A stretch of DNA of 40,178 nucleotides from Sphaerobacteraceae bacterium (GCA_007695115.1 REEK01000087.1:1-40178); one strand, 5' to 3'. Shown: positions 22,956-32,620, numbered from the stretch's first letter. Notes: a model not told the origin generated them from the sequence alone. Made by a program: numbers and translations.

Positions 22956-24482
22956 TTATGACTCGTCTCCAATCACTGCTTCAATGTAGAGCGACGGTTC
23001 AAGCAACTGCTCGGCTGTTTCGATCAGCAACGAAATGACCGGCTGAGCGAAGATTCCCATACCAACAGACAGCGTTGCAAGGATGATGATTGGCACGAAC
23101 ATCGCCAGCATCTGGCTGTTCCATCCTGGCCAGCTGTTTACCCCCGGTGGGAGCTCGTCGTTCTCCTCGGCTTCCGATGGTGTCCAGTAGCCTTCGGTCC
23201 AGATCTTGGTCATCGAGAAGAGCGTCAGGACACTGGTAAAGAGTGCCACGGCGACGATGATGTAGTGCTCGACTTCGAGGCTGCCGCGCACCAGGGTGAG
23301 CTTGGCGAAGAAGCCCGAGAACGGCGGCATACCGGCGAGCGCCATGGCCGAGACGAAGAACAGCGCCGAGATGTAGGGATGATAGCGATACAGACTGCCC
23401 AGTTGCTTCAGTTCGTAGGTTCCCTGCAGCCGGTAGGCCGCGCCACTGATGAGGAACAGGTTGGTCTTGGTGACCATGTTATGGACGATATAGAAGATCG
23501 ACCCGGCCAGTGCCAGCGGGGAAAGGATCGCCAGTCCCACCAGCATGTACCCGATCTGACTGATGATATGGAACGAGAGCAGTTTACGCACCTCGTACTG
23601 CGCCACGGCACCGAGCACACCGGTCACCATGGTCAACCCGGCGACTACCAGCAGGATCTGATGGGTATACCCGGTTTCCTGGGTGAAGATCAGGGTAAAG
23701 GCACGAATCAGCGCATAGACACCGACCTTGCTCAACAGGGCCGCCACCAGTGCCGTTACCGCAATCGGTGGCGTGTGATACGAGGCGGGCAGCCAGAAGA
23801 ACATCGGGAAGATGGCCGCCTTGATGCCGAACGATACCAGGAAGAGCATTCCGATGGTGGTTACCAGCCATGGTTCATCGACATCCTGCAGTTTCATGCC
23901 GAGATCGGCCATGTTCAGCGTTCCGGCCACACCGTAGAGCAGGCCAATGGCCGCCAGCAGGATCGCTGAGGAAATCAGGTTCAGGGCGACATACTTGATG
24001 GCGCCTTCGAGCTGGGCACGTTCACCACCGAGCGCGATCAAGACGAACGATGCGATGAGCATCACTTCGAACCAGACGAACAGGTTGAACATGTCGCCGG
24101 TCAGGAATGAGCCGGCAATCCCCATTAGCAGGATATGGAAGAGCGGGTAGAAACCGAACGACTCCCGGCGTGGGTCCATCGTCGCCAGTGAGTAGAGCGC
24201 AACCGTGAAGGCGATGAGTCCGGTCATCATAACCAATACGGCAGACAGGAGATCGGCCACGAACGGAATACCGAACGGTGCCGGCCAGCCACCCATATCG
24301 CTGACCAGAATACCTTCTGCCCGGACTTCCAGCAGCAGCGCGATTCCGGCGATCAGCAGCGCGGCCGCACCGATCGCTGAAATGATCCGTTGCGTCTCGC
24401 GCTGTTCGTAGAACAGCAGTGCAATGACGCCGGTAACCAGCGGTATAACGATTGGTAGTGCGACCAGAAGATCGTGGCTCAT
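22956..24482 (-). CDS. mrpD: Mrp/Mnh Na+/H+ antiporter subunit D
   Basis: The 508-residue membrane protein is homologous to the proton-pumping NuoM/NuoN subunits of respiratory complex I. About 14 helices are expected. The proton-antiporter core is seen at FPMFFWLPASYHTPPIAVTALVAALLSKVGVYALIR, where the Lys and surrounding residues form the half-channel, and at HIISQIGYMLVGLA. The acidic residue of helix 5 lies in FNLFVWFEVMLIASF. It forms part of the ion-translocating core with MrpA. It begins at the ATG at 24482, some 50 nt after mrpC. The stop TAA overlaps the ATA codon that may begin mrpE. Confidence 0.96.
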   Translation of the reverse strand: MSHDLLVALPIVIPLVTGVIALLFYEQRETQRIISAIGAAALLIAGIALLLEVRAEGILVSDMGGWPAPFGIPFVADLLSAVLVMMTGLIAFTVALYSLATMDPRRESFGFYPLFHILLMGIAGSFLTGDMFNLFVWFEVMLIASFVLIALGGERAQLEGAIKYVALNLISSAILLAAIGLLYGVAGTLNMADLGMKLQDVDEPWLVTTIGMLFLVSFGIKAAIFPMFFWLPASYHTPPIAVTALVAALLSKVGVYALIRAFTLIFTQETGYTHQILLVVAGLTMVTGVLGAVAQYEVRKLLSFHIISQIGYMLVGLAILSPLALAGSIFYIVHNMVTKTNLFLISGAAYRLQGTYELKQLGSLYRYHPYISALFFVSAMALAGMPPFSGFFAKLTLVRGSLEVEHYIIVAVALFTSVLTLFSMTKIWTEGYWTPSEAEENDELPPGVNSWPGWNSQMLAMFVPIIILATLSVGMGIFAQPVISLLIETAEQLLEPSLYIEAVIGDES

Positions 24483-24532
24483 GTGTCGGTCGGCCCCAAT
24501 TTATTCCGGCGCTGCCCGTTTCGCATAGTCAT

Positions 24533-24889
24533 CTAATCCTTGAACCCGTCGGTGCTACGCATCTCGTCCATGTCGTCAGTTCCAACTGTCTGATAGACCC
24601 GTTTCACCAGGACCAGCGTGAACGCCAGCACCCCGAACCCGATCACGATCGCCGTCAGGACCAGTGCCTGTGGGAGCGGATCAGCATAGGGAACGAGTGG
24701 CATCGATTCGCCCTCGGGAACCAGTGGCGGATTGCCCCGGGTCAGCCCGGCAACCGTGAAGATCGTCAGGTTGGCAGACTGGCTCAACAGCACCAGGCCG
24801 ATCGCCAGCTTGACGATGCTCCGCCTCAGCATCAGATAGATTCCGGAAGCAAACAGGCCGCCGATCAGGATGGCCATCAGGGTTTCCAC
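24533..24889 (-). CDS. mrpC: Mrp/Mnh Na+/H+ antiporter subunit C
   Basis: The 118-residue protein is a homologue of NuoK with three membrane helices: about residues 5-20, 28-48 and 75-98. The signature [27 protein letters not shown] leads into the second helix. The C-terminal end is short and acidic ([12 protein letters not shown]). It starts with GTG at 24889, one base after the mrpB stop, with GGAGGAG upstream. It works within the membrane arm of the Mrp complex. Confidence 0.94.
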   Translation of the reverse strand: METLMAILIGGLFASGIYLMLRRSIVKLAIGLVLLSQSANLTIFTVAGLTRGNPPLVPEGESMPLVPYADPLPQALVLTAIVIGFGVLAFTLVLVKRVYQTVGTDDMDEMRSTDGFKD

Positions 24890-24890
24890 G

Positions 24891-25304
24891 TCACTCCTCC
24901 GATAGCGTCAGGATGACAAGTAGCGTGACGCCGATTACCACCAGGAAGACGCCAATATCGAACAGCAGAAATGTCCCCAGGTGGATCTCGCCGAATCCCG
25001 GTATGTCGGTGTGGTACCAGAGATGGGCGAAGTATGGTTCGGACGCCAGTAGCGAGATGATGCCGGCGCCGCCAGCCATAGCCAGCCCGATGGCGATCAT
25101 CATCTGTGGGCGGATACCGAGCATGCGCCGGGCCGATTGCACGTCGAACGCGATGGCATAGAGCGCGAACGCGGCTGCGCCGACCAGACCGCCGATGAAG
25201 CCCCCGCCCGGTTCGTCATGGCCCCGCAAGAGCAGGAAGATCGAGAACAGCAGCATCACCGCCACCAGCGAACGTGTTGCGGTCTGCAGGATCAGCGATT
25301 TCAT
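24891..25304 (-). CDS. mrpB: Mrp/Mnh Na+/H+ antiporter subunit B
   Basis: The 137-residue protein has four membrane helices and the MrpB signature [28 protein letters not shown] after helix 1. The C-terminal pair [23 protein letters not shown] is also typical. The start is the ATG at 25304, which overlaps the mrpA stop as ATGA with GAGGAGAA before it; an upstream ATG at 25328 lies inside mrpA. It is a stand-alone MrpB here, not fused to MrpA. Confidence 0.94.
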   Translation of the reverse strand: MKSLILQTATRSLVAVMLLFSIFLLLRGHDEPGGGFIGGLVGAAAFALYAIAFDVQSARRMLGIRPQMMIAIGLAMAGGAGIISLLASEPYFAHLWYHTDIPGFGEIHLGTFLLFDIGVFLVVIGVTLLVILTLSEE

Positions 25305-27616
25305 TTCTCCTCGCTCCGATCCTCCCACAGCCGCAATCGCAGCAGGGCATAAACGCCGATGCCGGCCACGGCCAGCACAATGATCTCCCCAAAGGTATCG
25401 ATCGCCCGGAAGTCAACAAGAATGACGTTGACGACGTTGCGTCCGAAGGCGGAGGGATACGACTCTTCCGCGTGAAACTGCGAGATGCTGTCGTAGAAGC
25501 GCTCGTTGCTCACCACCAGCACCAGCAGAGTCATCAACAGGCCACCGGTACCGGCGATGATCGCGTCGCGAATCCGTGATCCGCGCTCCGAGAGCGTGGC
25601 GAATTGCGGCAGGCGATACAGCACCAGCACGAAGAGAATGACGGTAAGTGTCTCGACGAGGATCTGCGTCATTGCCAGGTCAGGAGCGCCATAGAGAATG
25701 TAGATCGTGGCGACGCCATACCCGACGATTCCGAGCGCAGCGACGGCCGCCAGTCGGGATTGTGCCCGGACGGCCATGATTGCCGACATCAGCACGATAG
25801 CAACGACTACCCACTCATAGATGCGGACGTCGGAGAGATCTCCGGCGAGCTGGATATTGCCGTAGGCCATCAGCGGGTAGATCGCCGAGACGACGAGTAC
25901 AACGATGATCGTCAAGAAGTAGAAGCGTAGATATCCGTTCTGGATGATCTTTGTCTGGGTGCGGGAGAGCCAGTCGAGCCCCGCCAGCAAATGCGCATAG
26001 ATCGCTTCCGGGCCGAGCGCGGCAAGCAGGTTCGTCTGATTAGTGACGGATCGGAGTTGTTGCCGGCCCATGAACACCACGACACCGACGGCAACGGTGA
26101 TGATGCTCATGATCAACATCGCGTTTACGCCGTGCCAGATGTAGAGCGTAACCTCGACCGGTTGCCCGGCGACTGCCGAGACGGCAGGTTCCATGATACT
26201 GGTATCGATCAGCGCGGGAATTGCACCGACGACGAGACTCAGCGTGCCGAGCACCAGTGGGCCGATGTAGAGCGATGCCGGTGCTTCGTGAGCGTGTTTC
26301 GGCGTTTCCTTCTCTTCACCGATAAACGGTTGAATCCCAGTGATTCCGGCAACCACCACCATAAGAATGTTGCTGACGACGGCCACCACCGCAATGATGA
26401 TTGCAAAGGTGTCCAGATCGAGAACAGCCTCATAGACCAGCTCTTTGCCGATGAATCCGAACAACGGCGGAATCCCGGCCATCGAGAGCGCGGCTACCGC
26501 GGCGCCGATCGAGGTGATCGGCATGAGTTTGCGCAGCCCGCCGAGAACGCGGATATCGCGAGTTCCGGTCTCGTGATCGATTGTCCCGGCAACCATGAAG
26601 AGGGCGCCCTTGTACAGCGAATGCACCACCAGGAAGACCATCGCCGCTTTGAGGGCGACGTCGGTGCCGATACCGATCAGCAGGGTGAGCGTTCCGAGCG
26701 AGCTGACCGTTGTATAGGCGAGCAGTTGCTTGAGATCGGTGCGCTGAACGGCGAGATAGGCGCCCAGCAGCATCGTGGCAGCGCCAAATGTCACGAGAAC
26801 GAATTGCCAGAGGTCGGTTCCGCCGATCGTCGGGTTGATCCGCGCCATCAGATACACGCCAGCTTTGACCATGGTAGCGGAGTGCAGGTAGGCGCTGACC
26901 GGTGTCGGTGCGGCCATTGCTCCCGGCAACCAGAAGTGGAATGGCACCTGAGCCGACTTGGTGAAGGCCCCGCCCAGAATCAGGAACATGATCGGCACGT
27001 AGAGCGCGTGATCCTGAATTACGTCCGCCTGATCGACCAGGACCGAGAACTCCCAGCCCCCACCAGCGATCGCCAGCAGGATCAGTCCAACCAGCAGAAA
27101 CTGACCACCGATACCGGTGACGAGCAGCGCCTGGCGGGCCGAGTATCTCGATTTAGAAGCGTTGTGATCGAACCCGATTAACAGGTAGGACGTCAGGCTG
27201 GTGAGTTCGAAGAAGACGAAGAACGTGATGATGTTGTCCGCGAGAACGACCCCGAGCATCGAGGCCATGAACATCAGAATGTAGAGGTAGAAGCGGCCGA
27301 GTTGATGATGGCCCTGCAGGTACCCGCCACCGTAGAGCATGATCAGGGTGCCGATTCCGCTGATCAGAAGGGCAAAAACGAGCCCGAGTCCATCGACGTG
27401 AAATGACAGGTTGATATTGAGGGCAGGGATCCACTCTATGGAGTAGCGGACCGATCCCCCGTCGGCGAGATCCGGAATGAAGGTAAGCAGGTAGATCGTG
27501 ATTGAAAGCGGCAGGAGTGCGATGACCCAGCCGACACGATCACCAAACCAGCGCGTGAGCCAGGGGGCGGCCAGTGCCACCAGAAACCCTGACAGAACTG
27601 CAACGAGAATCCCCAT
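25301..27616 (-). CDS. mrpA: Mrp/Mnh Na+/H+ antiporter subunit A
   Basis: The 771-residue protein is the largest Mrp subunit and is homologous to NuoL, with additional C-terminal helices. The conserved proton-pathway region is [32 protein letters not shown], and a Glu in [20 protein letters not shown] belongs to helix 5. The C-terminal part (from about residue 600) carries the domain with [35 protein letters not shown], which corresponds to the MbhD/DUF4040-like segment. Length and layout match ordinary full-length MrpA. It heads the operon A-B-C-D-E-F-G. Only a weak ribosome site precedes the ATG. Function is Na+(or K+)/H+ exchange for pH and sodium balance. Confidence 0.96.
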   Translation of the reverse strand: MGILVAVLSGFLVALAAPWLTRWFGDRVGWVIALLPLSITIYLLTFIPDLADGGSVRYSIEWIPALNINLSFHVDGLGLVFALLISGIGTLIMLYGGGYLQGHHQLGRFYLYILMFMASMLGVVLADNIITFFVFFELTSLTSYLLIGFDHNASKSRYSARQALLVTGIGGQFLLVGLILLAIAGGGWEFSVLVDQADVIQDHALYVPIMFLILGGAFTKSAQVPFHFWLPGAMAAPTPVSAYLHSATMVKAGVYLMARINPTIGGTDLWQFVLVTFGAATMLLGAYLAVQRTDLKQLLAYTTVSSLGTLTLLIGIGTDVALKAAMVFLVVHSLYKGALFMVAGTIDHETGTRDIRVLGGLRKLMPITSIGAAVAALSMAGIPPLFGFIGKELVYEAVLDLDTFAIIIAVVAVVSNILMVVVAGITGIQPFIGEEKETPKHAHEAPASLYIGPLVLGTLSLVVGAIPALIDTSIMEPAVSAVAGQPVEVTLYIWHGVNAMLIMSIITVAVGVVVFMGRQQLRSVTNQTNLLAALGPEAIYAHLLAGLDWLSRTQTKIIQNGYLRFYFLTIIVVLVVSAIYPLMAYGNIQLAGDLSDVRIYEWVVVAIVLMSAIMAVRAQSRLAAVAALGIVGYGVATIYILYGAPDLAMTQILVETLTVILFVLVLYRLPQFATLSERGSRIRDAIIAGTGGLLMTLLVLVVSNERFYDSISQFHAEESYPSAFGRNVVNVILVDFRAIDTFGEIIVLAVAGIGVYALLRLRLWEDRSEEK

Positions 27617-27658
27617 CCGGTCTGCCCGTCCCCATTGACGATGGTCGGATACGCTCCC

Positions 27659-27681
27659 TGCACTGGATCATGGACAGTGCA
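27659..27681. promoter_or_regulatory. Inverted repeat upstream of mrpA
   Basis: TGCACTG (27659-27665) and CAGTGCA (27675-27681) are a perfect 7-bp inverted repeat separated by nine bases, 43-65 nt upstream of the mrpA ATG. It could be an operator or a 5'-leader hairpin for the Mrp operon. No clear promoter hexamers were found next to it. Confidence 0.35.
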
Positions 27682-27789
27682 AACCATTGGCGCAGTTCTG
27701 GAACCAGCGGGCACATGGCACCCCGGTCCAGTTATTGCCAGATAAGAGGCTACCATACAGCGCCTCCGGCGTTAATACTCTATTGTGAA

Positions 27790-28926
27790 TCATGTAACAG
27801 AATCGTCGCCCGGGTCGGGGCCGTTCAGCGCAGTGCGCTCCTTGCGCCGGGTGTGAATCGCGTGGAGCGACAGCACAATCAGGGTGATCACGGTCAGCGG
27901 AATCACAAAGGCCAGCATGATCTGACTGTACTCGGGCAGCACTTCATGGTCCTGCGAGCGCAGGACCAGATATGCCGTGTAGGCGACGAAGTAGCCGAGA
28001 AACAGCCCACCTTCCCAGCGAGCGATCTCTGCACCAGTAAAGAAGATCGGCAGGCAGGCTACCGCGACCGCAATCATCACCAGCAGGTCGAAGTTCAGGG
28101 CTGAACTCGGTACCGGAATGTCCACGGGAACGATGAACCCGGCGACGCCCAGGACAAGGAAGATGTTGAAGATGTTGCTGCCGACTACGTTTCCGACGGC
28201 GAGGTCGCGTTCCCCTTTGATCGAGGCGATAACCGAGGTCGCGACTTCCGGCAGTGATGTCCCAATGGCGACCACCGTCAGGCCGATGATCATCTGGCTG
28301 ACGCCCAGCGCTTCGGCAACCTCGACAGCCCCCTGAACCAGCCAACGGGATCCCAGCACCAGGAGCACCAGTCCGATAACGATGTAGACCAGATGACGAC
28401 CGAGCCCGCGGTATCGCTGTCGTTCGACGGTGACAAACTCGCTTTCGTCCGGGATATCTACCGGCACCGTGCCTTTGCGGGTGCCGATGTAGAGCACGAC
28501 CCCGCTGTAGATAAAGGCCCCAAGGGCCAGAATCCCGCTCTCGATCCGCCCGATGCTTCCATTCATTGCCAGAACCAGCAACAGCACCGAGGCACCGATC
28601 ATGATCGGAACATCGAAGCGGACGAGCTGGCTCCGGACGACCAGTGGTGCCACCAGCGCGGCCATCCCGAGCACCAGAAGAATATTGGCGATGTTGCTTC
28701 CGATGACGTTGCCGAGGGCGAGATCGGTATCTCCGGCGAACCCTGCCTGCAGCGTCACTGCCACTTCGGGCGAGCTGGTGCCATAGGCGACGACGGTAAG
28801 ACCGATCACGAGCGGAGAGATACCGAGTGCAAGCGAGAGTCTCGTGGCGCCGCGAACGAGAACTTCTGCTCCTCCAACCAGGAGAACCAGACCGGCGATG
28901 ATAAACAGGATGGTGAGCAGGCTCAT
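27790..28926 (-). CDS. Calcium/sodium antiporter of the CaCA family (YrbG-like)
   Basis: The 378-residue membrane protein has the two inverted halves of the Ca2+:cation antiporter superfamily. The first alpha repeat includes VVAYGTSSPEVAVTLQAG and ALGNVIGSNIANILLVLG; the second includes VVAIGTSLPEVATSVIAS and AVGNVVGSNIFNIFLVLG. These carry the conserved Glu and Asn/Ser residues that bind the ions. A hydrophilic loop (about residues 147-175) separates the halves. It is slightly longer than ordinary members because of a charged C-terminal tail (HTRRKERTALNGPDPGDD). It ends 173 nt before mrpA on the same strand, so the locus groups two cation exchange systems. The direct ion pair is not provable from sequence. 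Confidence 0.94.
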   Translation of the reverse strand: MSLLTILFIIAGLVLLVGGAEVLVRGATRLSLALGISPLVIGLTVVAYGTSSPEVAVTLQAGFAGDTDLALGNVIGSNIANILLVLGMAALVAPLVVRSQLVRFDVPIMIGASVLLLVLAMNGSIGRIESGILALGAFIYSGVVLYIGTRKGTVPVDIPDESEFVTVERQRYRGLGRHLVYIVIGLVLLVLGSRWLVQGAVEVAEALGVSQMIIGLTVVAIGTSLPEVATSVIASIKGERDLAVGNVVGSNIFNIFLVLGVAGFIVPVDIPVPSSALNFDLLVMIAVAVACLPIFFTGAEIARWEGGLFLGYFVAYTAYLVLRSQDHEVLPEYSQIMLAFVIPLTVITLIVLSLHAIHTRRKERTALNGPDPGDDSVT

Positions 28927-29044
28927 GAGAGTGCGCGTAGCTTTCAGTTACCGGGAGTTGAGAACCGATTCAGAACGGTCCCCGGCATTCTAAGCCGATT
29001 TCACTCAATATGGTCACGTATCCGGTCGGAGTTGGCAACGAAAC

Positions 29045-29053
29045 TGCTATCAT
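29045..29053 (+). promoter_or_regulatory. Extended -10 promoter element for nadE
   Basis: TG-C-TATCAT (29045-29053) matches an extended -10. The -35 at the expected distance (GTCGGA, 29025-29030) is weak, as is usual for extended -10 promoters. It lies 57 nt before the nadE ATG. Confidence 0.4.
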
Positions 29054-29109
29054 GAAGGCGTTACGAGTTGATCCGCTGCACGTCATCTCATCGATGGAGG
29101 AGCATGTCA

Positions 29110-29853
29110 ATGGCGACACTTGCTGAAGCGATCGAACAGTGGATGTCCGATCAGGTCTCGTCGGCCGGAATGAACGGAGTCGTTGTCGGGCTTTCTGGCG
29201 GAATCGATTCCGCGGTCGTGGCAACACTGGCGGCACGAGCGCTCGGCCCTGAACGGGTAACCGGCGTGATTATGCCGGCCCACTCTCAGCTGGCAGATAT
29301 TGAAGACGCCCGGCTGTTAGCCGGGAGCATCGGCATCACCCCACTGGAGATCGATCTCTCGCATCCGTTCGATACGATGCTCTCAACACTTCCAGAGGGA
29401 AACGACATGGCCGTGGCAAACATCAAGCCCCGGCTGCGTATGATCACGCTTTATCACATTGCCAATACCAACGGTCTCATGGTGATTGGGACCGGCAATC
29501 GAACCGAGTTGCTGGTCGGCTACTTCACGAAGTACGGCGACGGCGGGGTTGATCTGCTCCCGCTCGGGTCGTTGTATAAGAATCAGGTTCGGGATCTGGC
29601 GCGCGAGATCGGCGTGCCGCAGCCGATCATCGATCGTCCACCGAGTGCCGGCCTCTGGGCCGGTCAGACCGACGAGGACGAGATGGGAATCACCTACGAG
29701 GAACTCGATGCCATCCTGGCGGCGATAGAGTCGGGCCAGCCGACATCCGGGTTCGATCCGGATCGCGTTCAGCAGGTCCAGCAGATGATGGCACGCTCCA
29801 GTCACAAGCTCTCGATGCCGCCGATATTTGCGCCCCAAGTCTCGCACGTGTAA
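29110..29853 (+). CDS. nadE: NAD+ synthase, ammonia-dependent type
   Basis: The 247-residue enzyme catalyses the last step of NAD biosynthesis, amidating nicotinate adenine dinucleotide with ATP. The PP-loop SGGIDS (residues 29-34) binds the pyrophosphate. GTGNRTELLVGYFTKYGDGGVDLLPLGSLYKNQVRDLA is the family's central signature, and RPPSAGLWAGQTDEDEMG is the conserved C-terminal loop. There is no N-terminal glutaminase (nitrilase) domain, so it should use ammonia directly or depend on a separate amidase. The start at ATG 29110 is preferred because GGAGGAG lies at an ideal distance; the ATG at 29104 is only a base or so from it. It is followed 14 nt later by a small membrane protein gene. Confidence 0.95.
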   Translation: MATLAEAIEQWMSDQVSSAGMNGVVVGLSGGIDSAVVATLAARALGPERVTGVIMPAHSQLADIEDARLLAGSIGITPLEIDLSHPFDTMLSTLPEGNDMAVANIKPRLRMITLYHIANTNGLMVIGTGNRTELLVGYFTKYGDGGVDLLPLGSLYKNQVRDLAREIGVPQPIIDRPPSAGLWAGQTDEDEMGITYEELDAILAAIESGQPTSGFDPDRVQQVQQMMARSSHKLSMPPIFAPQVSHV

Positions 29854-29867
29854 ACAGGAGATTGCCT

Positions 29868-30332
29868 ATGAGACGCGACGAATCAACTCACCGAACTGCG
29901 GCCGGAATCGTAGCCGGGCTGGTTGCCGGAACGGCATTCCTGCTGACCATGGCCGTGGATATTGCGCTGACTCGATACAAATCGAACGACTTGCGCTTGC
30001 TCTCGGGAATGGTTCCGGGGGGCGGTCGAATCTGGCCGATTCTCGGTACGGCGATGCACTTCTTCAACAGTGCTGCGCTGGGAGCGGTCTACGCACACGT
30101 CGAAGATCGCCTTCCCGGCCGGGGCTGGGTCAAGGGGACGATGTTCGGTCTGGCAGAGAACATGATTCTCTGGCCGATCATCACGATCCTCGATCGGGTT
30201 CACCCGGAGATCAAGCGCGGAACGCTTCAGCCGTTCAATCGGTTCACGCCGTTCATGCAGGAGATCCTCCGGCATATCGCCTATGGTGCGGTGCTGGGAT
30301 GGGCCTACGAGTTCCTGCGCAAGAAGAAGTAA
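29868..30332 (+). CDS. Small integral membrane protein of unknown function (154 aa)
   Basis: The 154-residue protein has about four hydrophobic segments: AAGIVAGLVAGTAFLLTMAVDIAL (12-35), ILGTAMHFFNSAALGAVYAHV (58-78), GTMFGLAENMILWPIITILD (89-108), and HIAYGAVLGWAYEFL near the end. It resembles the YagU/DUF1440-like group of bacterial membrane proteins in having a basic N-terminus and conserved small-residue helices, but I would not assign it firmly. AGGAG lies seven bases before the ATG at 29868; a TTG six bases upstream is less likely. It is close behind nadE and probably co-transcribed, although a shared role is not obvious. A hairpin follows the stop. Confidence 0.72.
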   Translation: MRRDESTHRTAAGIVAGLVAGTAFLLTMAVDIALTRYKSNDLRLLSGMVPGGGRIWPILGTAMHFFNSAALGAVYAHVEDRLPGRGWVKGTMFGLAENMILWPIITILDRVHPEIKRGTLQPFNRFTPFMQEILRHIAYGAVLGWAYEFLRKKK

Positions 30333-30344
30333 CACCGAACAAGC

Positions 30345-30371
30345 ACGCCGTGCTGGTTACCAGCACGGCGT
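30345..30371. terminator. Bidirectional hairpin terminator between convergent genes
   Basis: A perfect 12-bp stem, ACGCCGTGCTGG (30345-30356) with CCAGCACGGCGT (30360-30371), closes a three-base loop. It lies between the convergent genes ending at 30332 and 30404. The tails are only moderately T-rich (CCCCTCTC on the plus strand, GCTTGTTC on the minus strand). Confidence 0.68.
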
Positions 30372-30403
30372 CCCCTCTCGACTGATATGTAATTCCCCTG
30401 AAC

Positions 30404-31390
30404 CTAAATGACTTGATGCCAGGTCTGTCCGCGATCGGTGGTCTCGAAGACGTCGTTGTTCATGGTGGCCACGAACATCCGGTCAGGATCAGTGGAATCC
30501 AGCGCGATCGAGAACACAACGCCGCCCTCGACGATTGGCATATCGCCCTGACGGCTCTCCCACGATTCGCCCCCATCAGTCGTTTCGGCCAGTCCCATTG
30601 TCTCGGTGTACGCTACGATGCGCTCCGGTGCGACAGGATCGACCGTTACGGCAGCAACCTGCCCGAGATCACCCCCGGTCAACCCCCAGGTTGATCCACC
30701 ATCGCTGGAGACCATCAATCCTTGCTGGGTGCCGGCAAGCACTGTATTGGGATCATCTGCTGCGGCTGCCAGGCAGGGAACTCCCCAGCAGAGACCAAAT
30801 TCGGGCAACCCTTCTGGCTCCATTGCAACGAAGTTATGTCCACCATCTTCACTGCGATAGATCTGGCCCATAAATGCGCCGTAGAACCAGTCTGAGTCCG
30901 CTGGGCTAATCGTCATCGAGTGAAAGTCGACAACCTCATCGCCGACGCCGGTGAAGATCTGCTCGAAATTCCGACCCTCATCGTCAGAACGAAGGACTCC
31001 CAGATTTCCCCCACCTTGCGGATGCCCGCTTACGAAGATGGTCGAGGTATTCTGCGGATCCATCGAGAAACCCATGAGATCCGAGCGCTCATCTCCTACC
31101 TGATGAATCTGGCCATCTTCAACGGCGAATAGACCGAAATGGGAAGCCAGGTAGAGCCGCTCAGCCTCTGGATCGAAGCCGATCCCATGCAGGTGATTGG
31201 GGCTGTGTTCGTGTTCGATTGAGTCGACCGGCTCGAATCCCGCTTCGGCATCCCCGCCTGGCCAGAGCATGACGGCCGAGGCAATCAGAAGAATCGCGGC
31301 CACGCCGATAACAGCCGCCATGAGTGGTGATGGAAATGCGCGGGCTCTCGGGGTCCGGCTGTTCGGTCTGCGTCCTCGTGAATGAGACAT
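30404..31390 (-). CDS. Membrane-anchored BNR-repeat protein (F510_1955-type glycosyl-hydrolase-like)
   Basis: The 328-residue protein has a basic N-terminal tail (SHSRGRRPNSRTPRARAF), then a membrane helix at about residues 24-43 (an uncleaved anchor or signal). The rest is a single beta-propeller domain facing outward. It opens with HEHSPNHLHGIGFDPEAERLYLASHFGLF, a start shared with the group annotated as F510_1955 family glycosylhydrolases. Several Asp-box repeats follow: SDDEGRNF, SEDGGHNF, SSDGGSTW, TTDGGESW and TTDRGQTW. A catalytic role is not established, and the sialidase-like label rests on the repeats only. It lies 150 nt after manA on the same strand and converges on the small membrane protein gene. 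Confidence 0.82.
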   Translation of the reverse strand: MSHSRGRRPNSRTPRARAFPSPLMAAVIGVAAILLIASAVMLWPGGDAEAGFEPVDSIEHEHSPNHLHGIGFDPEAERLYLASHFGLFAVEDGQIHQVGDERSDLMGFSMDPQNTSTIFVSGHPQGGGNLGVLRSDDEGRNFEQIFTGVGDEVVDFHSMTISPADSDWFYGAFMGQIYRSEDGGHNFVAMEPEGLPEFGLCWGVPCLAAAADDPNTVLAGTQQGLMVSSDGGSTWGLTGGDLGQVAAVTVDPVAPERIVAYTETMGLAETTDGGESWESRQGDMPIVEGGVVFSIALDSTDPDRMFVATMNNDVFETTDRGQTWHQVI

Positions 31391-31540
31391 CTGGTGAGAT
31401 CCTGTCGATTCAGTGGGTTGCGATGATCTACCGGTCCAACGCGAACCGGATACAGTGACAACTGTACCTGACGACAGGGGTGGTTCACCCTATCCGTCGG
31501 GGTAGTCCCCGAAGATTGATCAACCTGTTGATCGAGAGGG

Positions 31541-32605
31541 TCAGGCGCTCTGGATATGACCCAGCATTCCGGCGAGACGGTGGATGTCTTCCGGCTGGTG
31601 TCCCGCCAGGAGAAGCGGCCGGAGCACATCCTGTTCGAGTTCCGGGACATAGCTGACGAGTAGCCTGGCAGGTCCGGTCAGTTCGAGTGTTTGCATTGCG
31701 GCAGGGATCAGAACAGTTTGCCCGACCGGAAGATCGATCTGATCGTTCTGCCAGCTGGCAACGGCCGAACCCTCGATCACGCTGACCAGTCGGAAACACT
31801 GCTGGTCGAAATCGACGGTCAGTTGGTGCTCCGGGATCTCCCATTCCTCGAGTGCGAAGTATCGGCACGCCGCGAGAATCGTTCTGCCTTCGGCTACCTG
31901 GAGTGGCGCGACCCGGTCGGCGCGCAGGTCCGGTTTGACGACTTCCAGCGATTGATTGACATGGAGCTCGCGCGCAACTCCTGCAGCATCAACCCGTCCC
32001 CAGTCGTACATCCGATAGGTGACATCGCTGGCTTGCTGAATCTCGTAGAGCAGAATACCTGGCCCGATTGCGTGGGTCGTGCCGGCTGGAATGAGCAGGG
32101 TATCGCCGCTGGTGACATGTTGATGCACGACCAGTTGATCCAGCGAGACGTTCTGTATCGCCTCAGCGAGCTCGGCACGAGAGATTCCCGGTTTCAGCCC
32201 GGTGATCAGCGTGGCGCCTGGTTCGGCATGGATGATGTACCAGGCTTCAGTCTTGCCCCGTTTACCGAGCGGAAGCGCTTCTTCATCGTTCGGGTGTACC
32301 TGCACTGACAGAACATCAGTGGCATCAATGAATTTGGCGAGCAACGGAAATTCGTCGAACGGCTGTGTGGCGGCGACGCCACGTGGCCCGAGTAACCAGT
32401 CGGGGTAATGCTGGAGAAGATCCGCGAGCGGTCGTCCAGACATCGGCCCGTTGAGCACCGCTGAATCTTGCTCGCTTTCCAGCGACTCTCCGTAAGGGTC
32501 AGGGGTCGGCAGCTTTTTGCCCAGGAGCGTTGCCAGTCGGCGGCCTCCCCAGATCTTGGGATCGAAGCGCGGCGTCAGAAGCAACGGGACAGGAGGTGGA
32601 TACAT
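31541..32605 (-). CDS. manA: Mannose-6-phosphate isomerase, class I
   Basis: The 354-residue enzyme interconverts fructose-6-phosphate and mannose-6-phosphate. It is of the short class I type. Zinc-site residues are visible: Gln102 and His104 in LSVQVHPND, Glu120 in GKTEAWYI, and His178 in IPAGTTHAIG. The region GILLYEIQQASDVTYRMYDWGR is the usual signature of the second cupin barrel. GESLES near residue 39 is part of the substrate loop. It follows the BFD-like gene by 15 nt and appears co-transcribed with a redox set, an unusual pairing. Mannose-6-phosphate would feed glycan or compatible-solute synthesis. No strong ribosome site is seen before the ATG. Confidence 0.93.
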   Translation of the reverse strand: MYPPPVPLLLTPRFDPKIWGGRRLATLLGKKLPTPDPYGESLESEQDSAVLNGPMSGRPLADLLQHYPDWLLGPRGVAATQPFDEFPLLAKFIDATDVLSVQVHPNDEEALPLGKRGKTEAWYIIHAEPGATLITGLKPGISRAELAEAIQNVSLDQLVVHQHVTSGDTLLIPAGTTHAIGPGILLYEIQQASDVTYRMYDWGRVDAAGVARELHVNQSLEVVKPDLRADRVAPLQVAEGRTILAACRYFALEEWEIPEHQLTVDFDQQCFRLVSVIEGSAVASWQNDQIDLPVGQTVLIPAAMQTLELTGPARLLVSYVPELEQDVLRPLLLAGHQPEDIHRLAGMLGHIQSA

Positions 32606-32620
32606 TGTGTCAGTGTCTGC

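Noticed and set aside
25991-27181. Long plus-strand open frame (396 codons) opposite mrpA
   Set aside because: It is antisense to a clear membrane protein gene. The His/Asp/Arg/Gln-rich translation is what hydrophobic codons give on the reverse strand, and there is no ribosome site or recognisable domain.
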